From: Byssothecium circinans
Lineage: Eukaryota; Ascomycota; Dothideomycetes; Pleosporales; Massarinaceae
Reading direction: 5' to 3'
DNA: 64,000 nucleotides
Assembly: GCA_010015675.1 (NCBI GenBank)
Contig: ML977023.1
Coordinates: 68,749 to 132,748, forward strand
The translations under genes and the position numbers were made by a program. The notes under the pieces are model-generated. The model ran no database searches and had not been told where the DNA came from. It saw only the letters and a list, made by a program, of their open reading frames with translations. Shown one piece after another: positions 12,532 through 25,600 of the stretch (position 1 is its first letter; each line of letters opens with the position of its first letter).

Positions 12532-13023
12532 AGTGCTCAGACTTCCTCCCCCTCTCTCCTCACACACACACATGCTTCCAAGGTTTCAACCACCTGGTTT
12601 CAAAAATGCACCTAGCTCAGCAGCATGTCTGCGTTTCGTGTTGAGTGTTGGTATAAGCGGAAGTTGGGGACTTCGGCCTGGATCCCATTAATCGTCCGAG
12701 GTGAGGTTGGATTTATCCATGAGTCTCGAATGACCAGTGACACTAAAATCTCCTCAAATGACCGTCCTCATCCCCAGGAGTATAATTATCGTCTGTTACA
12801 CTTAACTCCGAGTATCTGCCATCAAATTTGACCCTTCTACCTCAAGGTATAGCCGTTTGAGGATGGCCTATGCTCACTGCTTTCACATGAATCATGACTC
12901 TGCTCTGCCCTTTTAACCTATATAACGCAAAGCTACTTCCGGATCTAGATGGTGGTGACCAAGAAATCTCTCATATGCTCACATACAAACGCTGTCATTT
13001 CGCGTCGAAGCCGCCATTTGGAG

Positions 13024-13031
13024 TATAAATA
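13024..13031 (+). promoter_or_regulatory. Orphan TATA box, module B
   Basis: TATAAATA in the same 11-base context GAGTATAAATA, exactly 500 bp after module A, again followed by CT-rich DNA and CACACA. The ATG at 13119 opens a 41-codon frame starting MFVLGVECF and then hits a stop; a GTTAGT donor-like site follows the VEC codons. The parallel with module A suggests a diverged tandem duplication. Confidence 0.45.
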
Positions 13032-13423
13032 GAGCCTCCCTCCTCCTCCTTTCTTCTTCCACACACAGAGAGTCTCTCGGGACTCTAGCGCCACTAAAAG
13101 ATCGAGTTCAGAAGCGCGATGTTTGTCCTGGGAGTGGAGTGTTTTCAGGTTAGTTGGGACCATAATCTGGACCTTGTTGTTCGATTTGATATGATGATGA
13201 TCGTCGTCATTAATTCCGGTCAAGTGGACTGGATTAGACAGTGAGAGGAAGCTGACTTATCTTCCAGTGATGTGTCGAACGTTGGACTGGGTTTCACCGA
13301 TAAATTTGTGTACTTCTTCAATCAACTGAGCGTGCTTCATACGCCCAGCAATGCAGTTACATTTTCCAGGTGTCTAAATGTCGAAGGGAGTGGTCTACAT
13401 ATCTGATACAATCTTCCCATTAC

Positions 13424-14443
13424 TTACACAATCTTCTCCGCCTCTTCAAGTAATCTTTCAACCTTAAACCCTCCGTCTCCCCTTGTGAACATCTCCAAAA
13501 GCTCGCCTCTCGCCCGTCCCTCATCACCGACAACATAGAACTTTTGCATGCACATGACTAGCCATCTCGCTTCATCAACACTGACACCCCTATTCTCTAC
13601 AACAGTTCCTTGCCCTAGCACCAAGCCATGACTCTCGGCAAGCTCTGAGTGGAATGTTATAGTCGTGTGTGGTGATGCAAACTCGCCACGCAGCTTGAAC
13701 TCTGCTAGCGTGGTGAAGAGTAGTGTCGTAGTGTTCGGGTGTGGGTTTGTGAATTGGAGGTAGTGCAGTTCGGCGGCTTGATGTGTGGCGGGCGATTGCG
13801 AGACTTCGGTTTCGACGGCGACTTCACGGGGAAGAGGAAGCACGAACGAGGGGTGCCTTTTGGCGGCGAAAAGTAGGGAGGTGAATGTAGACGCGGGTAG
13901 GTCGAAATGAAGAGATTGGGGGTTTGCGACGTGACGAAGACGCCATAGTGCTGTGACTTCCTTGTTGGGCAGGGTGCGGATCTTGTCAAGGTTGAGGAAG
14001 GAGTTTAACGTCTTGACGCCTGGAGGCGGTTTCGATGCGTTTGCACTAGATTGTGGGCTCGGTGGAGGCGGCGGTGATGGCCATGGTGACTTTGGTGAAG
14101 ATGGCGACTGTGTTTGTGATGCACTCGACGTGGGAGATGGCGAGGGAGAGGGCGTTGGTGGAGGCGTTAGTGGTGCAGTTGCGCCAGGGACAGCAGCCTC
14201 TTTCCTCATACGTTCTATGTTCTCCTTGTACGCCTCCTTGAGCTCCGAGATACCCTTCAAGCCCTTCTCTTTCGCTTTTAACTCTAATTGCTCCTTGTAC
14301 TTTGCAAGTATGCGCTCGTCGGAGTTGTGGGTTGCAAGGTAGCGGACGTCCAGCACTCGCGCCCAGCGGCGTTGGTAGGTTCGGGGGTTGGAGAGAGGCT
14401 GTCGGAGAAGACTCCGTATTGTGGGTGCACGATAAGCGGCCAT
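13424..14443 (-). CDS. ATP11: Mitochondrial F1-ATPase assembly chaperone Atp11
   Basis: Atp11 binds free F1 beta subunits in the mitochondrial matrix so that they can assemble with alpha. This is a single exon of 339 residues. The N terminus MAAYRAPTIRSLLRQPLSNP is Arg-rich without acidic residues, as in a matrix presequence. A coiled, charged segment follows (EQLELKAKEKGLKGISELKE), then a long Pro/Ser-rich linker (residues about 95-145) that is low-complexity. The conserved C-terminal domain begins LNSFLNLDKIRTLPNKEVTALWRLRH. The frame extends upstream only from a GTG, so the ATG at 14443 was chosen. The linker is probably species-specific. Confidence 0.9.
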   Translation of the reverse strand: MAAYRAPTIRSLLRQPLSNPRTYQRRWARVLDVRYLATHNSDERILAKYKEQLELKAKEKGLKGISELKEAYKENIERMRKEAAVPGATAPLTPPPTPSPSPSPTSSASQTQSPSSPKSPWPSPPPPPSPQSSANASKPPPGVKTLNSFLNLDKIRTLPNKEVTALWRLRHVANPQSLHFDLPASTFTSLLFAAKRHPSFVLPLPREVAVETEVSQSPATHQAAELHYLQFTNPHPNTTTLLFTTLAEFKLRGEFASPHTTITFHSELAESHGLVLGQGTVVENRGVSVDEARWLVMCMQKFYVVGDEGRARGELLEMFTRGDGGFKVERLLEEAEKIV

Positions 14444-14978
14444 TGTGATGCGTGATGAGGCAGGACAGGCGACTGGATGGCGCACAGGAGGTGTGGATGC
14501 GACTGTTCGGCATGGAGAAAACGGTGGCCGAGATGTTTCCGGATGATCACCGATCGATTAGATTAGATATCCAGCAGCGTGAATTGCGCCTTGCGAGGGC
14601 CAAGCCTTGCTCCCGTCTGACGATTGTCATATCAGAAGCCTCAGAACAAGCCTTTCAGAGACTGGACGATTCGACACATGCATTTGAACATTAAGGTTTG
14701 AAACTGAGAGACAGCGGCCACGTGACATGGACGCTGCACGTCTACATGTACTGTATATGCAAGGACAAACGTCGACTGCGGGTTGGAGATGGGCCAGATC
14801 GCACTTGAGTGTGTTCCTGCGTCTGGTGCTCGCGCCTCGTGCCTGGTAACGGAATGCATCATGGAAACTTGCATGCAGGCTTCCAGAAGCTACAGCACAT
14901 GAGGACAGCATCTCGCACAACCCATGATCAATACATGTGCCGGTCGTGTTCTCTTCTTATGTTTTAAAATAGCAATGC

Positions 14979-15009
<31 letters not shown>

Positions 15010-15695
15010 AGAGGTCAATAGTGCTGCCTACGCGCTGCCACAGATGACGATGAAGGCGGCGCAGATGCAGACGACGCCAATACGATCCGCCACGCCGCAC
15101 TTGTTCGCAACTTGATCCTGACAGCAACGGTGAACCGTGTCTCACTTCTCACTCCGGCCGTGCGTAGCCGCTCGACGTTCACGATCCTCCAGGCTGCGAG
15201 TGTTTGTACCGTGAAGTGTCGATCAGACAGGGAGCAACAGCCACCAAGCAACTGTTGCCGCTGCCGCCACCCAAGCTCTCCCGCCCACCAAACCCCCTCT
15301 CCGCATGTACAGTACAAAGCCGTCATCCTGCCCACCCTTCAGTCGCCTCACACGTCCAGTGTTATCGCCCCAAGCTTTATTCCACTACCAGCACAGTATA
15401 GCCCTGGTCTCGGCCTCGAACAAGCGCGCGCTCGCATTGCCATTAACAGACGCCTGTCTCGCCGACGCCCCGCCATAGCCTTTCCGCGTCCCAGGCATTC
15501 CATATTAATTGCACTCCCCGAACCTGGAGACCGACCGACCGAACACCGCGCCGTCTTGCCAAAGCGACTCGCCCTTTTTACGGTCAGGCATGCTCCTGCG
15601 CCTGTTCGCTCTGCCATCTTCCACTTGACCTGAGCCACGTCGCGAGCGCTCCGCATATTGCATATCCAAGCTGGCGACAGACCCTATTTGCGGGC
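14444..15695. other. Divergent promoter region of ATP11 and the ArfGAP gene
   Basis: About 1.25 kb between divergent genes, including a GTGGTC repeat at 14980-15009. The part just upstream of 15696 is pyrimidine-rich leader-like DNA. No gene is supported. Confidence 0.5.
14980..15009. repeat. Hexanucleotide microsatellite (GTGGTC)5
   Basis: Five exact consecutive copies of GTGGTC in an intergenic region between divergent genes. It is likely to vary in copy number between strains. Confidence 0.9.
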
Positions 15696-18600
15696 ATGGG
15701 TGCCGTCAACAGCATACAGGAGGAGGACCTTCTGTTCCTCCGCGACCAAAATCGCTGTATGCGCCCCAACTACCTCCTCGCCATCCAGTATTGACAGAAA
15801 CAGTCTTCATTGCTGCCCTCAATATCACGAACAACCGCAACCGCACGCTTCTCAACATAACTCCAAATGCCTTCCCCGCGACGAGATACAGCGCAAAAAG
15901 AGAGCTGGGCGACGACAGTGTAATCGAATATGTGCAGGTACGGTCATCGGGACGAGCCGCATTGTCGCACGTCTAATCGTGGTGCAGGATCCTGAATCTG
16001 CGTCTACTAGCGGACCGCCACCCTTCCTCATACGCTTATCCAACGACGAGGAGCTGACCTTCAACTTCACATTCATACTTCGGCAGGCACAAGCACTGCC
16101 TAGTATATATAACGTCAATAGTGTTTCTCCCATAGCTCCAACCGGGCTGGTCGATACGGTTATCAATGGCTTGACCTTTGTATTCGCCTCGAATTCGAGA
16201 GAACTGGACAACCTCGTCACAAGAGAATTCCACGCAAATCCAAATCTCCACAAAGATCCGCATGTCGAGCTGGTGGGAGACTACTCCACAACGGGTAGTC
16301 CCTCGGTGCAGTTCCACTGGACTTGGAAATGGAAGCCCCCGAAGGCGAACGAAGACCGAGGAGGAGGATGGCGCACAAGTTGCAGTGTAAGTCTATTGTG
16401 CCTGTGGATTTCTTCGCTGACAAACCCAAGTTTGTCGAGTACGACCAGCGTGCACACAAGTTGGAGGCACTAGCAACGTTTGCCTTTTGGGTCCAGAACA
16501 GCAGCAGCCCAAAAAATGTCCAGAGTCCGACATCTCCCTCCCCACGCATGGAGCTTGGTGTGCCACCGCGGCTTCGTGTCCCTTCAGCGCAGTCGATCGA
16601 ATCGCGCGTTAGTGACTCAGATGATGCAAGAGAACCGCTTGACAACATACCGCCGAAGTCTCCGACATTCGACCCAATCCCAGAGTATGGTCTCGGACTC
16701 GTTCCCACTCAGGGTACAACTCTGACGAATAACAGCGTCAAGCTTGACGTGAACTGTTCAAGGCCAGGTGAAGATTTGAGTCTGACCGAGGATGGTCCGC
16801 TTTTCCGAGCAACAATGAAATCCTTAGAGCAAAAGACGAGCAACATGCAGGCCATGTGGAAGAAGGTTCTGAAGCGGGCCAAAGCATCACTCGATGCCCA
16901 AGTTGCAAGCAATAACGCTATGGCTGAATTGATGGAGGCTCTACGAGAGGCGTCTGCATCGAACGCGAATGCTGTGCAACCAGCTATGGACCATTATTTC
17001 GACAAGATTGCAAGGGAAATCCTCGTTTACGAACGGTCGAATGCGGCCAATGTCCAAAAGCTCATTATTGATCCCATCCAGAAGCTTTACAACATCGACA
17101 TCAAACAGGCCGAAACCAAACGTAAGGACTTTGAAGAAGAGAGTAAGGAGTACTACCAATATCTCAGCCGATATTTAGGGCAACGACAGGATACTCTGAA
17201 AGAGAAGAAACGAGTAGAGTCCGACTCAAAATATCAATCGAAGCGGCGGACATTCGAGCTGAGACGCTTTGATTACTCCTCTTTTATGCAGGATCTCCAC
17301 GGAGGGCGAAAAGACCAAGAAGTACTCTCGCATCTCACTAGATATGCCGACACACAAGCCAAGTCCTACCTCGAGACGGCGAAGAAGATCGAAACAATGC
17401 TGCCACAACTCGAAGCACTGAGTTTTGAAGTCAAACAGGCGGACAAAGAGTTTCAGATCCAAAGAACGGAGCGAGAAGAGAAGAGACGAGTCCTCGAAAA
17501 GAACAAGAAGCCTTTTGATGAGCCCCCGACATCGCAAGTTCCGCCAAAGACACTGGGCAACGGAAGCGCTTCGAGGGCTGTTCCATCATCGTCAGATTCG
17601 ACACTAGCAGGACGAAAAGCGAGTCTCACACCGGCTTTCCATAGCACAATCAGTCCACCACCAGCCGCCGCGTCGATGTCGAACATTCAATCAGTCGTAT
17701 CTCCGCAAAGTCCCGAAGTTGCGCAAACAGCCTTCACTGCTGGTAGCCCTCATCAATCCAACAAGTTCAAAGGGATCCGAGACCTCGAGGACCAAAATCA
17801 GAATGCGGCCAATATTCTGGAGCCCGATTCAGGTGCGCACCGCAAAGAGGGCCTTTTGTGGGCACTTAGCAGACCTGGCAGCCATGTTGATCCCAAGGGG
17901 CTCAACAAGCAGGCCTGGCACAAGTAAGTTTATCTCATTGCCCGGGAAATGCTTTTCTAATAACTTGCACCTAGATTCTGGATCGTTCTCGACCAAGGCA
18001 AACTTTCAGAGTATGCCAACTGGAAGCAGAGTTTGGAGCTGCACATGGAACCTATTGACCTTCGTATGGCTTCGGTTAGAGAAGCCCGCAATGCAGATCG
18101 TCGTTTCTGCTTCGAAGTCATCACCCCGCAGTTCACACGTGTCTATCAGGCCACAAATGAGGACGACATGAAGAATTGGATCGCCGCAGTGAATAACGCA
18201 CTTCAATCGGCTGTTGAGTCGGCCGGTAAGAAGCCCGATCGACCGTCAACAGACTCTCTTCCAGGCCACACAAGGCGAGACATCGCTTCCGTTTTGACGG
18301 GCAAGAGCCCTTCACTGTCAAGTCATAAGAACAACTATAGTTCCAAGACCCCCGCCCGCCATGCCACAGTCGGCGAACGCCCAGGCTACAGAAGAGAAGA
18401 AAGCATAGGGGATGATGGCAAACTACTCCAGCAGGTGCGAGACGCAGATAATGATAACAGACTGTGTGCCGACTGCGGGTCTGAGAGCAAGGTTGATTGG
18501 GTGTCGATTAATTTGGGTATTGTTATTTGCATCGAATGCAGTGGCATCCATCGATCGCTAGGGACTCATATCTCTAAAGTGCGTTCATTGACCTTGGATA

Positions 18601-19370
18601 CGCATTCATTCACCCCGGACATCGTCGAGATACTGCTCAAAGTCGGAAACCGCGTCAGCAACACGATATGGGAAGCCAGGCTTGACAGGGCGCTGAAGCC
18701 TAGCGCAACATCGACTCGTGAGCAGAGATTACACTTCATTACATCGAAGTACTCTGAGCGTGCTTACGTTGCACCAATCTCATCTACGCTATCACATTTT
18801 ACAACCCCAGAGGAAACGCTTCTTGCTTCGATTAAGAAGAACGACATCCAGAATGTACTGTACGCTTTAGCTTTGAAAGCAGATCCGAACTCAAAAGACC
18901 GATCTCGCGGCACACATTCGGTCTTCCTCGCTCTAGCAGCAGCTGACCCTGCTTCACCCTCGGCATCCGCGTCGCCGGCGAGCTCACCACTTCCTGGAGC
19001 GCGACCAACAACATCCTCTGGCGGGCCCACACGGAAGGCATTCCCGGTCGCTGAACTACTTCTACAGAACGGCGCGGAACTTCCTGCACAGCCCGCCCCG
19101 ATCCCGCTCAGCGCTTCAGCGCGCGCATATCTCGAACACAAAGCGGACCAACGAGCTGGCAAGAGGATAACAGCTATGGTGGGAGCTCAGACCAAATCTA
19201 CTGGCGGCGACACTCTGACTGCTCTTCCTCAAATTGTTGCAGGAAATGGCAGTAGTCCAAGTGAGCGATCGCGCGAAAGGGACGCAAAACTGCAAAAGCG
19301 CGTCAGTGCGAGCGGAAGGTTGGTGAAGAACCTGACATCAGACTCTTCTGCAGAGAGACGAGGCCTGTAG
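15696..19370 (+). CDS. BAR-PH-ArfGAP protein (ACAP/centaurin-like, Cnt6-like)
   Basis: It is predicted to stimulate GTP hydrolysis by Arf on curved membranes. Exons 15696-15756, 15804-15937, 15988-16386, 16431-17923 and 17975-19370 give 1160 residues. The N-terminal 200 residues (MGAVNSIQEEDLLFLRDQN) are a conserved fungal extension. A BAR-type helical region follows (MKSLEQKTSNMQAMWKKV to EEKRRVLEKNKK), then a PH domain ending NEDDMKNWIAAVNNAL. Next is the ArfGAP zinc finger CADC-x17-CIEC with the arginine finger in GIHRSLGTHISKVRSL. The C terminus has ankyrin-like segments (ALALKADPNSKD, VAELLLQNGAEL). The exon 1/2 junction was set by frame: splicing at the first possible AG would create a stop, and the next AG gives NRFFIAALN. 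Confidence 0.9.
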
Positions 19371-19935
19371 TGCTTTCTTCGCTTACCTTATTGTTTTCAT
19401 AGTGCATATTTTCCGTGGACGACTTGTGTGGTCCTCTGGTCATCGGAAGGTGGTTAGCGGTGGATGAGGACATGGCGATATTATTGGTTTTGGTTCGTAT
19501 ACTGTTTTGGATATTTGCGGCCTCGGAAGGCATGGCTGCTGTTGTGTTACGATGGCATTGGCATGGGTCCAGCGTGGTTCTCTGCATTATTGATATCTGA
19601 ACGATTCATGTTCAGAGTTTTTTACTGGTCCTCAACAGGCCTTCGCAAGAGTCATACTGCTTGTGAGTCGACGTGGGACTGGTCATTCGCCTTTTGGGCT
19701 GGCAATCATGTTAATTGCAATGAGTAATAAGACTGAGATCTTCCTACGATGTGAATGAATGGTGCGGTTTCACGATTCATTCCGATCGTTCTGCGTACAT
19801 TTTGCAGGTCAACAGAACGAGGGGGTGCACCGCCACAAGTCACGTGCTAGCGCCGCTGCGGCACACTGCGAATTTCGTTCGATAAAAGCAGTGCGACCCC
19901 ACCACTCTCTACCGAAATAACAAAACACAACCACA
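19371..19935. other. Intergenic region upstream of PRT1
   Basis: The 3' flank of the ArfGAP gene and the promoter of the eIF3b gene. A short CA-rich leader precedes the ATG at 19936. Nothing else is seen. Confidence 0.55.
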
Positions 19936-22254
19936 ATGGCGACTTCCTACGAGAACCTCCCCATGGAAGATGACGAATTTGACGAATCCCAAGTCGACTT
20001 TTCCGATCTCGTAGACCAGTATCAAGTGCGCCTGGACGAAGGGCTGGACTCTTTTGTGGTGGTTGATGGTCTGCCCGTGGTGCCCGAGGAGAGCAAATCC
20101 AAGCTGGTGAAGTTCATTCTGCGGAAGCTAAACACGGTCGGCAAGGTCAAGGAGGATGGCGTGCACATGCCTGTCGGCGATGACGGAAAGACCGAGGGGT
20201 ACGTTCAATGAGGATAGATGGCGGAGAGCTACTAACAATAATTAGTTATGCTTTCGTCGAGTACAATGCGCCGAGTGAGGCCATCGCGGCCACGAAGCAG
20301 CTCAACCTCACTGCCCTGGACAAGAAGCACACTATGCTCGTCAACAAGCTTACCGACATCGACCGCTATGGACGCGAGGGCCGCATCGAGGAAGAATACA
20401 CCCCGCCCACTATCGAACCGTTTCAACAGACCGAGCATCTGCGATCATGGCTGGGAGACCCCGAGGGTCGTGACCAGATGGTCATGTTCCGTGGTGACAA
20501 GGTCGGTGTGTTCTGGAACAACAAGGAAGATCCACCAGAGCCCGTCGTCGACCGTGACAACTGGACCGAGTCGTTCGTGCAGTGGTCGCCGCAGGGAACA
20601 TTCCTTACCTCAATACATGCTCAAGGTGTGCAGTTGTGGGGTGGCAAGCAGTGGACGAGACAGAAACGCTTCGCACATCCCGGTGTTAATCTGGTAGATT
20701 TCTCACCCGGCGAGAAATACTTCACCACCTGGTCGCACCGCCCTCTGCAGGTTGACGAGAACAACCCCGTTCCTTCGCTCTCGGTCGATGAGGATGGCAA
20801 AAACTACATTATCTGGGACCTTGCGACTGGCAAGCCTATCCGTTCATTTGCCACCCTGGATGTTCCAACATCGACTGATGCGGAAGGCAACCCGATCAAG
20901 AAGAAGATGCAATGGCCGACATTCAAGTGGTCTTCAGACGACAAGTACGTCGCTCGTTTGACGCAAGGCCAGTCGATCTCTATCTACGAACTCCCCAGCA
21001 TGAAACTTCTGGATAAGAGCACCGTCAAGATTGAGGGCGTCATGGATTTCGAGTGGGCACCTGCGACGCCCAAGCGGGATGGCATCAAGACGTACGAGCA
21101 ACTTTTCTGCTACTGGACTCCTGAGCTTGGTAGCAACCCTGCCAAAGTCGGTCTCATGTCTATCCCCTCAAAGGAAATTGTCCGCACACGAAACCTCTTC
21201 AACGTCTCTGATGCAAAGCTCCACTGGCAATCGGAAGCTGCGTACGTCTGCGTCAAGGTCGATCGTCACTCCAAGTCAAAGAAGTCTCTGGCAACCAATC
21301 TCGAAATCTTCCGAGTGAGGGAGAAGGGTGTTCCAGTCGAAGTTGTCGATTCTATTAAGGACACTGTCATCAACTTTGCTTGGGAACCCAAAGGAAACCG
21401 CTTCGTCTTGATCACCGCTGGCGAGATTCCCGCCGGAGGAGCTGCTGTCCCACCTAAGACTGCGGTGTCTTTCTTTGCGCCTGAGAAACTCAAGGGTGGA
21501 GCTGTAGGCAACTTCCGACACATCCGCACCGCCGACAAGAAGAACAGCAACGCCATCTACTGGTCTCCCAAGGGCCGCTTCGTCGTGGTAGCAACTCTGC
21601 AATCCCAACAGTCATTTGACCTGGACTTCTGGGATCTCAGCTTTGAGAAGCCCAAGGATGAAGCTGAGAAGGGCGACAAGGAACTGAATGCCAACCTCCA
21701 GCACATGGCCACTACCGACCACTACGGCGTTACCGACATTGAGTGGGACCCCTCAGGCCGATATGTGGCTACCGTTGCCTCCTCGTTTAGGCATCACGTA
21801 AGTTTCACAGACTCTTGACGCACCTCCTTCCTTATACTGACAATTTCTATAGATGGAAAACGGCTACCATATCTACGACTTCAAAGGCACCCTCCTCCGC
21901 GAAGAAGCCATCGAGCGCTTCAAGCAACTCATCTGGCGCCCACGCCCTGCTACCCTCCTCTCCAAAGAAGAACAAGCCGAGATCCGCAAGAACCTCCGCA
22001 ACTACTCCAAGGTCTTTGACGAGCAAGATTTGGCCAAGAAGAACACGGCGAACAAGGCGGTTATTGAAGCCCGTCAGCGTCTGCTTGCAGAATGGCTCGA
22101 GTGGCGCGAGAACATGCGCCTTATGCTCGAGGAAGAGGGTGCGGAGATTGAGCTGAACGGCGGTAAGGTATTGAGGGATGTGGATGGCGAGGTCGAGGAG
22201 GTGGAGGAAATTGTCGAGGAGATTATTGAGGAGAGTGAGGAGGTGATTTCGTAG
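19936..22254 (+). CDS. PRT1: Translation initiation factor eIF3 subunit b
   Basis: eIF3b is the scaffold subunit of eIF3, binding the 40S ribosome and recruiting initiation factors. Exons 19936-20198, 20246-21797 and 21853-22254 give 738 residues. An acidic N terminus ([25 protein letters not shown]) precedes the RRM ([22 protein letters not shown] to [12 protein letters not shown]), where intron 1 falls. The WD-type beta-propeller follows ([40 protein letters not shown]). The C-terminal helix region has [22 protein letters not shown] and ends in an acidic [13 protein letters not shown] tail. Intron 1 has a perfect ACTAACA branch site. Identity is certain. Confidence 0.96.
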
Positions 22255-22654
22255 ATTGCATAGTGGATGGGGGTATGAAATGTGAAAAGGTCTTCGTCAA
22301 AAGGTCTGGTTGGCGCGTGCGAGCGTATAATGGACCTTGCTTCGTCATTCATCTAGGCTTTGCTGTGCAGACTTGGAATACTTTCACTCAAAAATATGAT
22401 TGTAACAGATGAATTGCTGGCTTCCTTAGGCTTTTTTCCATTGCCTTTTACCTTTACCCTTGATCCATTCCTTCGAGCCGTATTACTGTTAGACTTTCCA
22501 CTATTCAGGATCGAGACATCCTCCATTCGAGTACCCAAAACGCCACGCTAAAAACAGACCCCTACTCTAATCCTCCCCCATAGCAGCTGATCAAAACCAC
22601 CCGACACCGCCCCACCTGCATTCCCCCTCTATCTCTCTCTCTACACCACTAACT
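22255..22654. other. Short convergent intergenic region
   Basis: The shared 3' flanks of eIF3b (+) and the SAC/5-phosphatase gene (-). No gene or clear terminator hairpin is seen. Confidence 0.55.
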
Positions 22655-25600
22655 CTACCTCACAGGCCTAAGCACCTCCCACCCCTTCAAACCCTCCATC
22701 TCATCGGGCTCGTCATCCATAAGGCTCCTTGCCCTTCCACCACCTGCACCGGCACTCCCCGCACTCAACCCCGTGCCCGTCCTGGGCGGCAGCCTCGGCG
22801 GCTTCTCCTCACTCATATCAATGAGATTCGGCGGAGGAGCCATTGCTCTTTTCTGCCTTTCGCCACTTCCACCTTGCTGCGGTGTTTGCGTATCCTGCCG
22901 TTCGATATACATGAGCGGTGCGGCCATGCTGCGTCGTGGGGGCGGGGGCTGGGGACGCGACGTCTGCTCGGGGGAAGGCGAGTCGTCGTGGTAACGTTGT
23001 GGTGGTGGTGTAGGTGTAGGGGATTGGGACGGCGTGGAGGAGGGGAGGAGGTTTGGTTTTTTGTTGGGGATGGGAGGGGCGGGTTTGCGGGAGAGATTTT
23101 TTGTGAGGTTTGAAGGGTTCTGTTGTTGGTGGTGGTGGTGGCTTGGTGCTGGACGGTGTGAAAGGTTCGGTAGGGATGCCGTTGATGCATTTGAAGATGA
23201 GCGTTTTAGATCGTTCGAACCGTCTATGCTCGATATCGCGGCCGTTGGGCCGTTGGTGGATGGGATGAATGGCGGAGCAGCGAGTTTGCGGGCCATTGGT
23301 TTGTGCTGCTGCTGTTGGGGCCTGTTTTGGTCTAGACTTGTGGAGGAAGAGTTTGATAATGAGGTCGGTGTTCCTATGCCGTTAAAGTCGATAGTTCGTG
23401 CTCGTGCTGCGCCTCGAGCGGGTGGAGGTTCGGGTTTCTGCCCTCCTATCCTCTTGACTTCAACCCAGTCTGGCTCAGGCGATGGCGTGAAGGGATTGCT
23501 GGGTTTCCTTGGGTTGGGGAAGTGGTCGTTTGAAGGGGCTTGGACGCGTGAACGGGCGGGCAGTCCATTGTCTAGCCACCATTTCCTTCGATCGGAACTT
23601 GCGGGCGGTAGTCCAGGTTCTACACTCTCATACCCTAGTAGATCTTCGTCGTCACTTTCCTCGTTTCCTTCGCCGGGTCTTATCTCACCGGTAGCTTCTT
23701 TTCGCTTGCCGTAGATTTCCTGGCTGAGTGCTTCTTTCTTCTTCTCGTCGACTTTGCTGATCAAGCATTGGAAGGTGGCATATACGGGACGGTGGTCCGA
23801 GAAACGGAGGGGCGCGCAGTCGTAGTTGATTTGCCGGATGTTGTCGCCTTTTCGGAGGATGCGGTCGCACCATGCGGGTATACGTGCTTTTTCCGAGGTG
23901 TCGTAGGTGTCGGTTCCGATGTCGTACTTGTAGGTAGGAAGGAAGGTTATGCGGGCTTCCGAGTAGAAGGGGAAGGTCAATCCGGCTACCATTTGAAGGT
24001 TGAGCTGGGCAAAAGTCAGTGTATTGGCTCAAGACTATCTAGGTGAAAGAGAACACACCTGGTCATTTTCGTACAGCGTCTCAAGGTCGCCGACCTGACA
24101 CAGCTTCTGCACCTTGTCATTGCTCAGGCCAATGCGATAATTGAAATCGCCAAGCCAGACCACAGTATCGTGATCTTCAATCGACCGGTTTCTTTGAAAC
24201 CGTAGGCCGTGGCTAATCGTCCTATAGTCGCGATTGCGTTCCTCGTAGTTTGCGAATCCTGCAGCAAGATGTGCTGTGACAAAGCAAATCGAAGTGTTGG
24301 CATACTCCATGCGAATGGCCACAGCTCCCTTGTTGCCTGCCATGCCAGACATACCTGTCTAACATCTCATTAGCCTCTTCCGCACTGATGTCAGGAGGAA
24401 ATTGCTTACCTTCTTCAGGCTCCCCTCCACATTCTTGATAACCTTCAACGCCCCAGCCCTGACAAAAACTGACAAACTCGCACCTACCAACTGCCCACCT
24501 CTGAGCAGGACATATTCTTCCTTCCCATGCTTCGCCGCATTCTCATTCAGGCAGTTCCGGACCGCGGACTCCCAAGCCTGGCGTCTCGCTGGATCGGTAG
24601 ACATGATCTGCTGTGGACTCAACTCAACAATCTCCTGGAAGCCGACGGCTACAATCTCAGGACATTGTTGCGAGTCATCGATGTTGGGACAGAGCCATGG
24701 TGAGAGATCTTCATGTAGGCCAATGGTCTTGCCATTGAGATTAAAGGTGGCAGCAAGCATATGGATGACTTCTGTTTGCGAATATTCAGATGCGCGTCTG
24801 GTCAGCTCTGCGATGACGTGATCGTTGATGGGATCGTAGAGGTGAACGGGGACTTGGCCCATCAGTCTGCCGAGGAGCATATCAATGGTGTTCTGGCGCC
24901 CCTTATCCGCAAAATTGTTGATGTACATCCTCGTTGCACTTTTCCTGGCATCTGCGAGAGCGCCAGCCAGAGACATCTTGCCGTGTCTAGTAAACGAAGA
25001 CTTCAACGCCCCTGTTCCGGCGTAGATGCGGGAAAGTGCATCGCCATTGTCTGCCCACATGGTAGAATGCCGCATCCAGAAGTCCTGGTTCGCTCTTAAG
25101 CTCTTGTGGTTGAGGAATAGTTCTAAAGCCAACTTGCTGATGATAGTTTGCACCAGGTTCGTACGATCCAGGCAGTCGAGACAGTTCGTTCTAAACACGC
25201 CTTCTTGTTGCAATATCGTACTCGGTCGTCTGACAATGTAGTCTTGACCATTCGATCGCACTCTTTCTTCCACCTCTTCTAGAAGCGTGTATGCAAAGCT
25301 GTCCGCCGAATCTTGTATCCACTGGGAAATCATGCTTGCCATCTCGTAGCCTCCAGGCCCTCTCGTCTCAGCATGAAAGTCGTACTCGGTGAGTTTGATC
25401 AGCTCATGCTCCTTTGAGCCCTTCTCGCCCCCTTGATTGAGCGGACTGTATCGAATGTGCTGCCGATACCGGTGCGTAAGTTCAATCTCGTTCTGTTTCT
25501 CGTTGCTGAGCAGATTGACTACATGAAGCGCCCCATAGCTCAGCTCTAGATTCTCAAAATGCTTGTCGAAGGCCGGCTGTGTCGCTTCCGGTGATCTTGT

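Larger units (their letters stand above)
11778..13423. other. Orphan 1.6-kb region with two TATA/small-ORF modules
   Basis: The region lies between the starts of GCD11 and the end of ATP11. It is long for this gene-dense stretch and contains two TATA boxes not explained by the flanking genes, each followed by CT- and CA-rich leader-like DNA. See the two promoter entries and the matching finding. Confidence 0.5.

Noticed and set aside
12160..13420. A conventional protein-coding gene in the GCD11-ATP11 gap
   Set aside because: No frame over about 100 codons shows protein-like composition; only the two small modules stand out.
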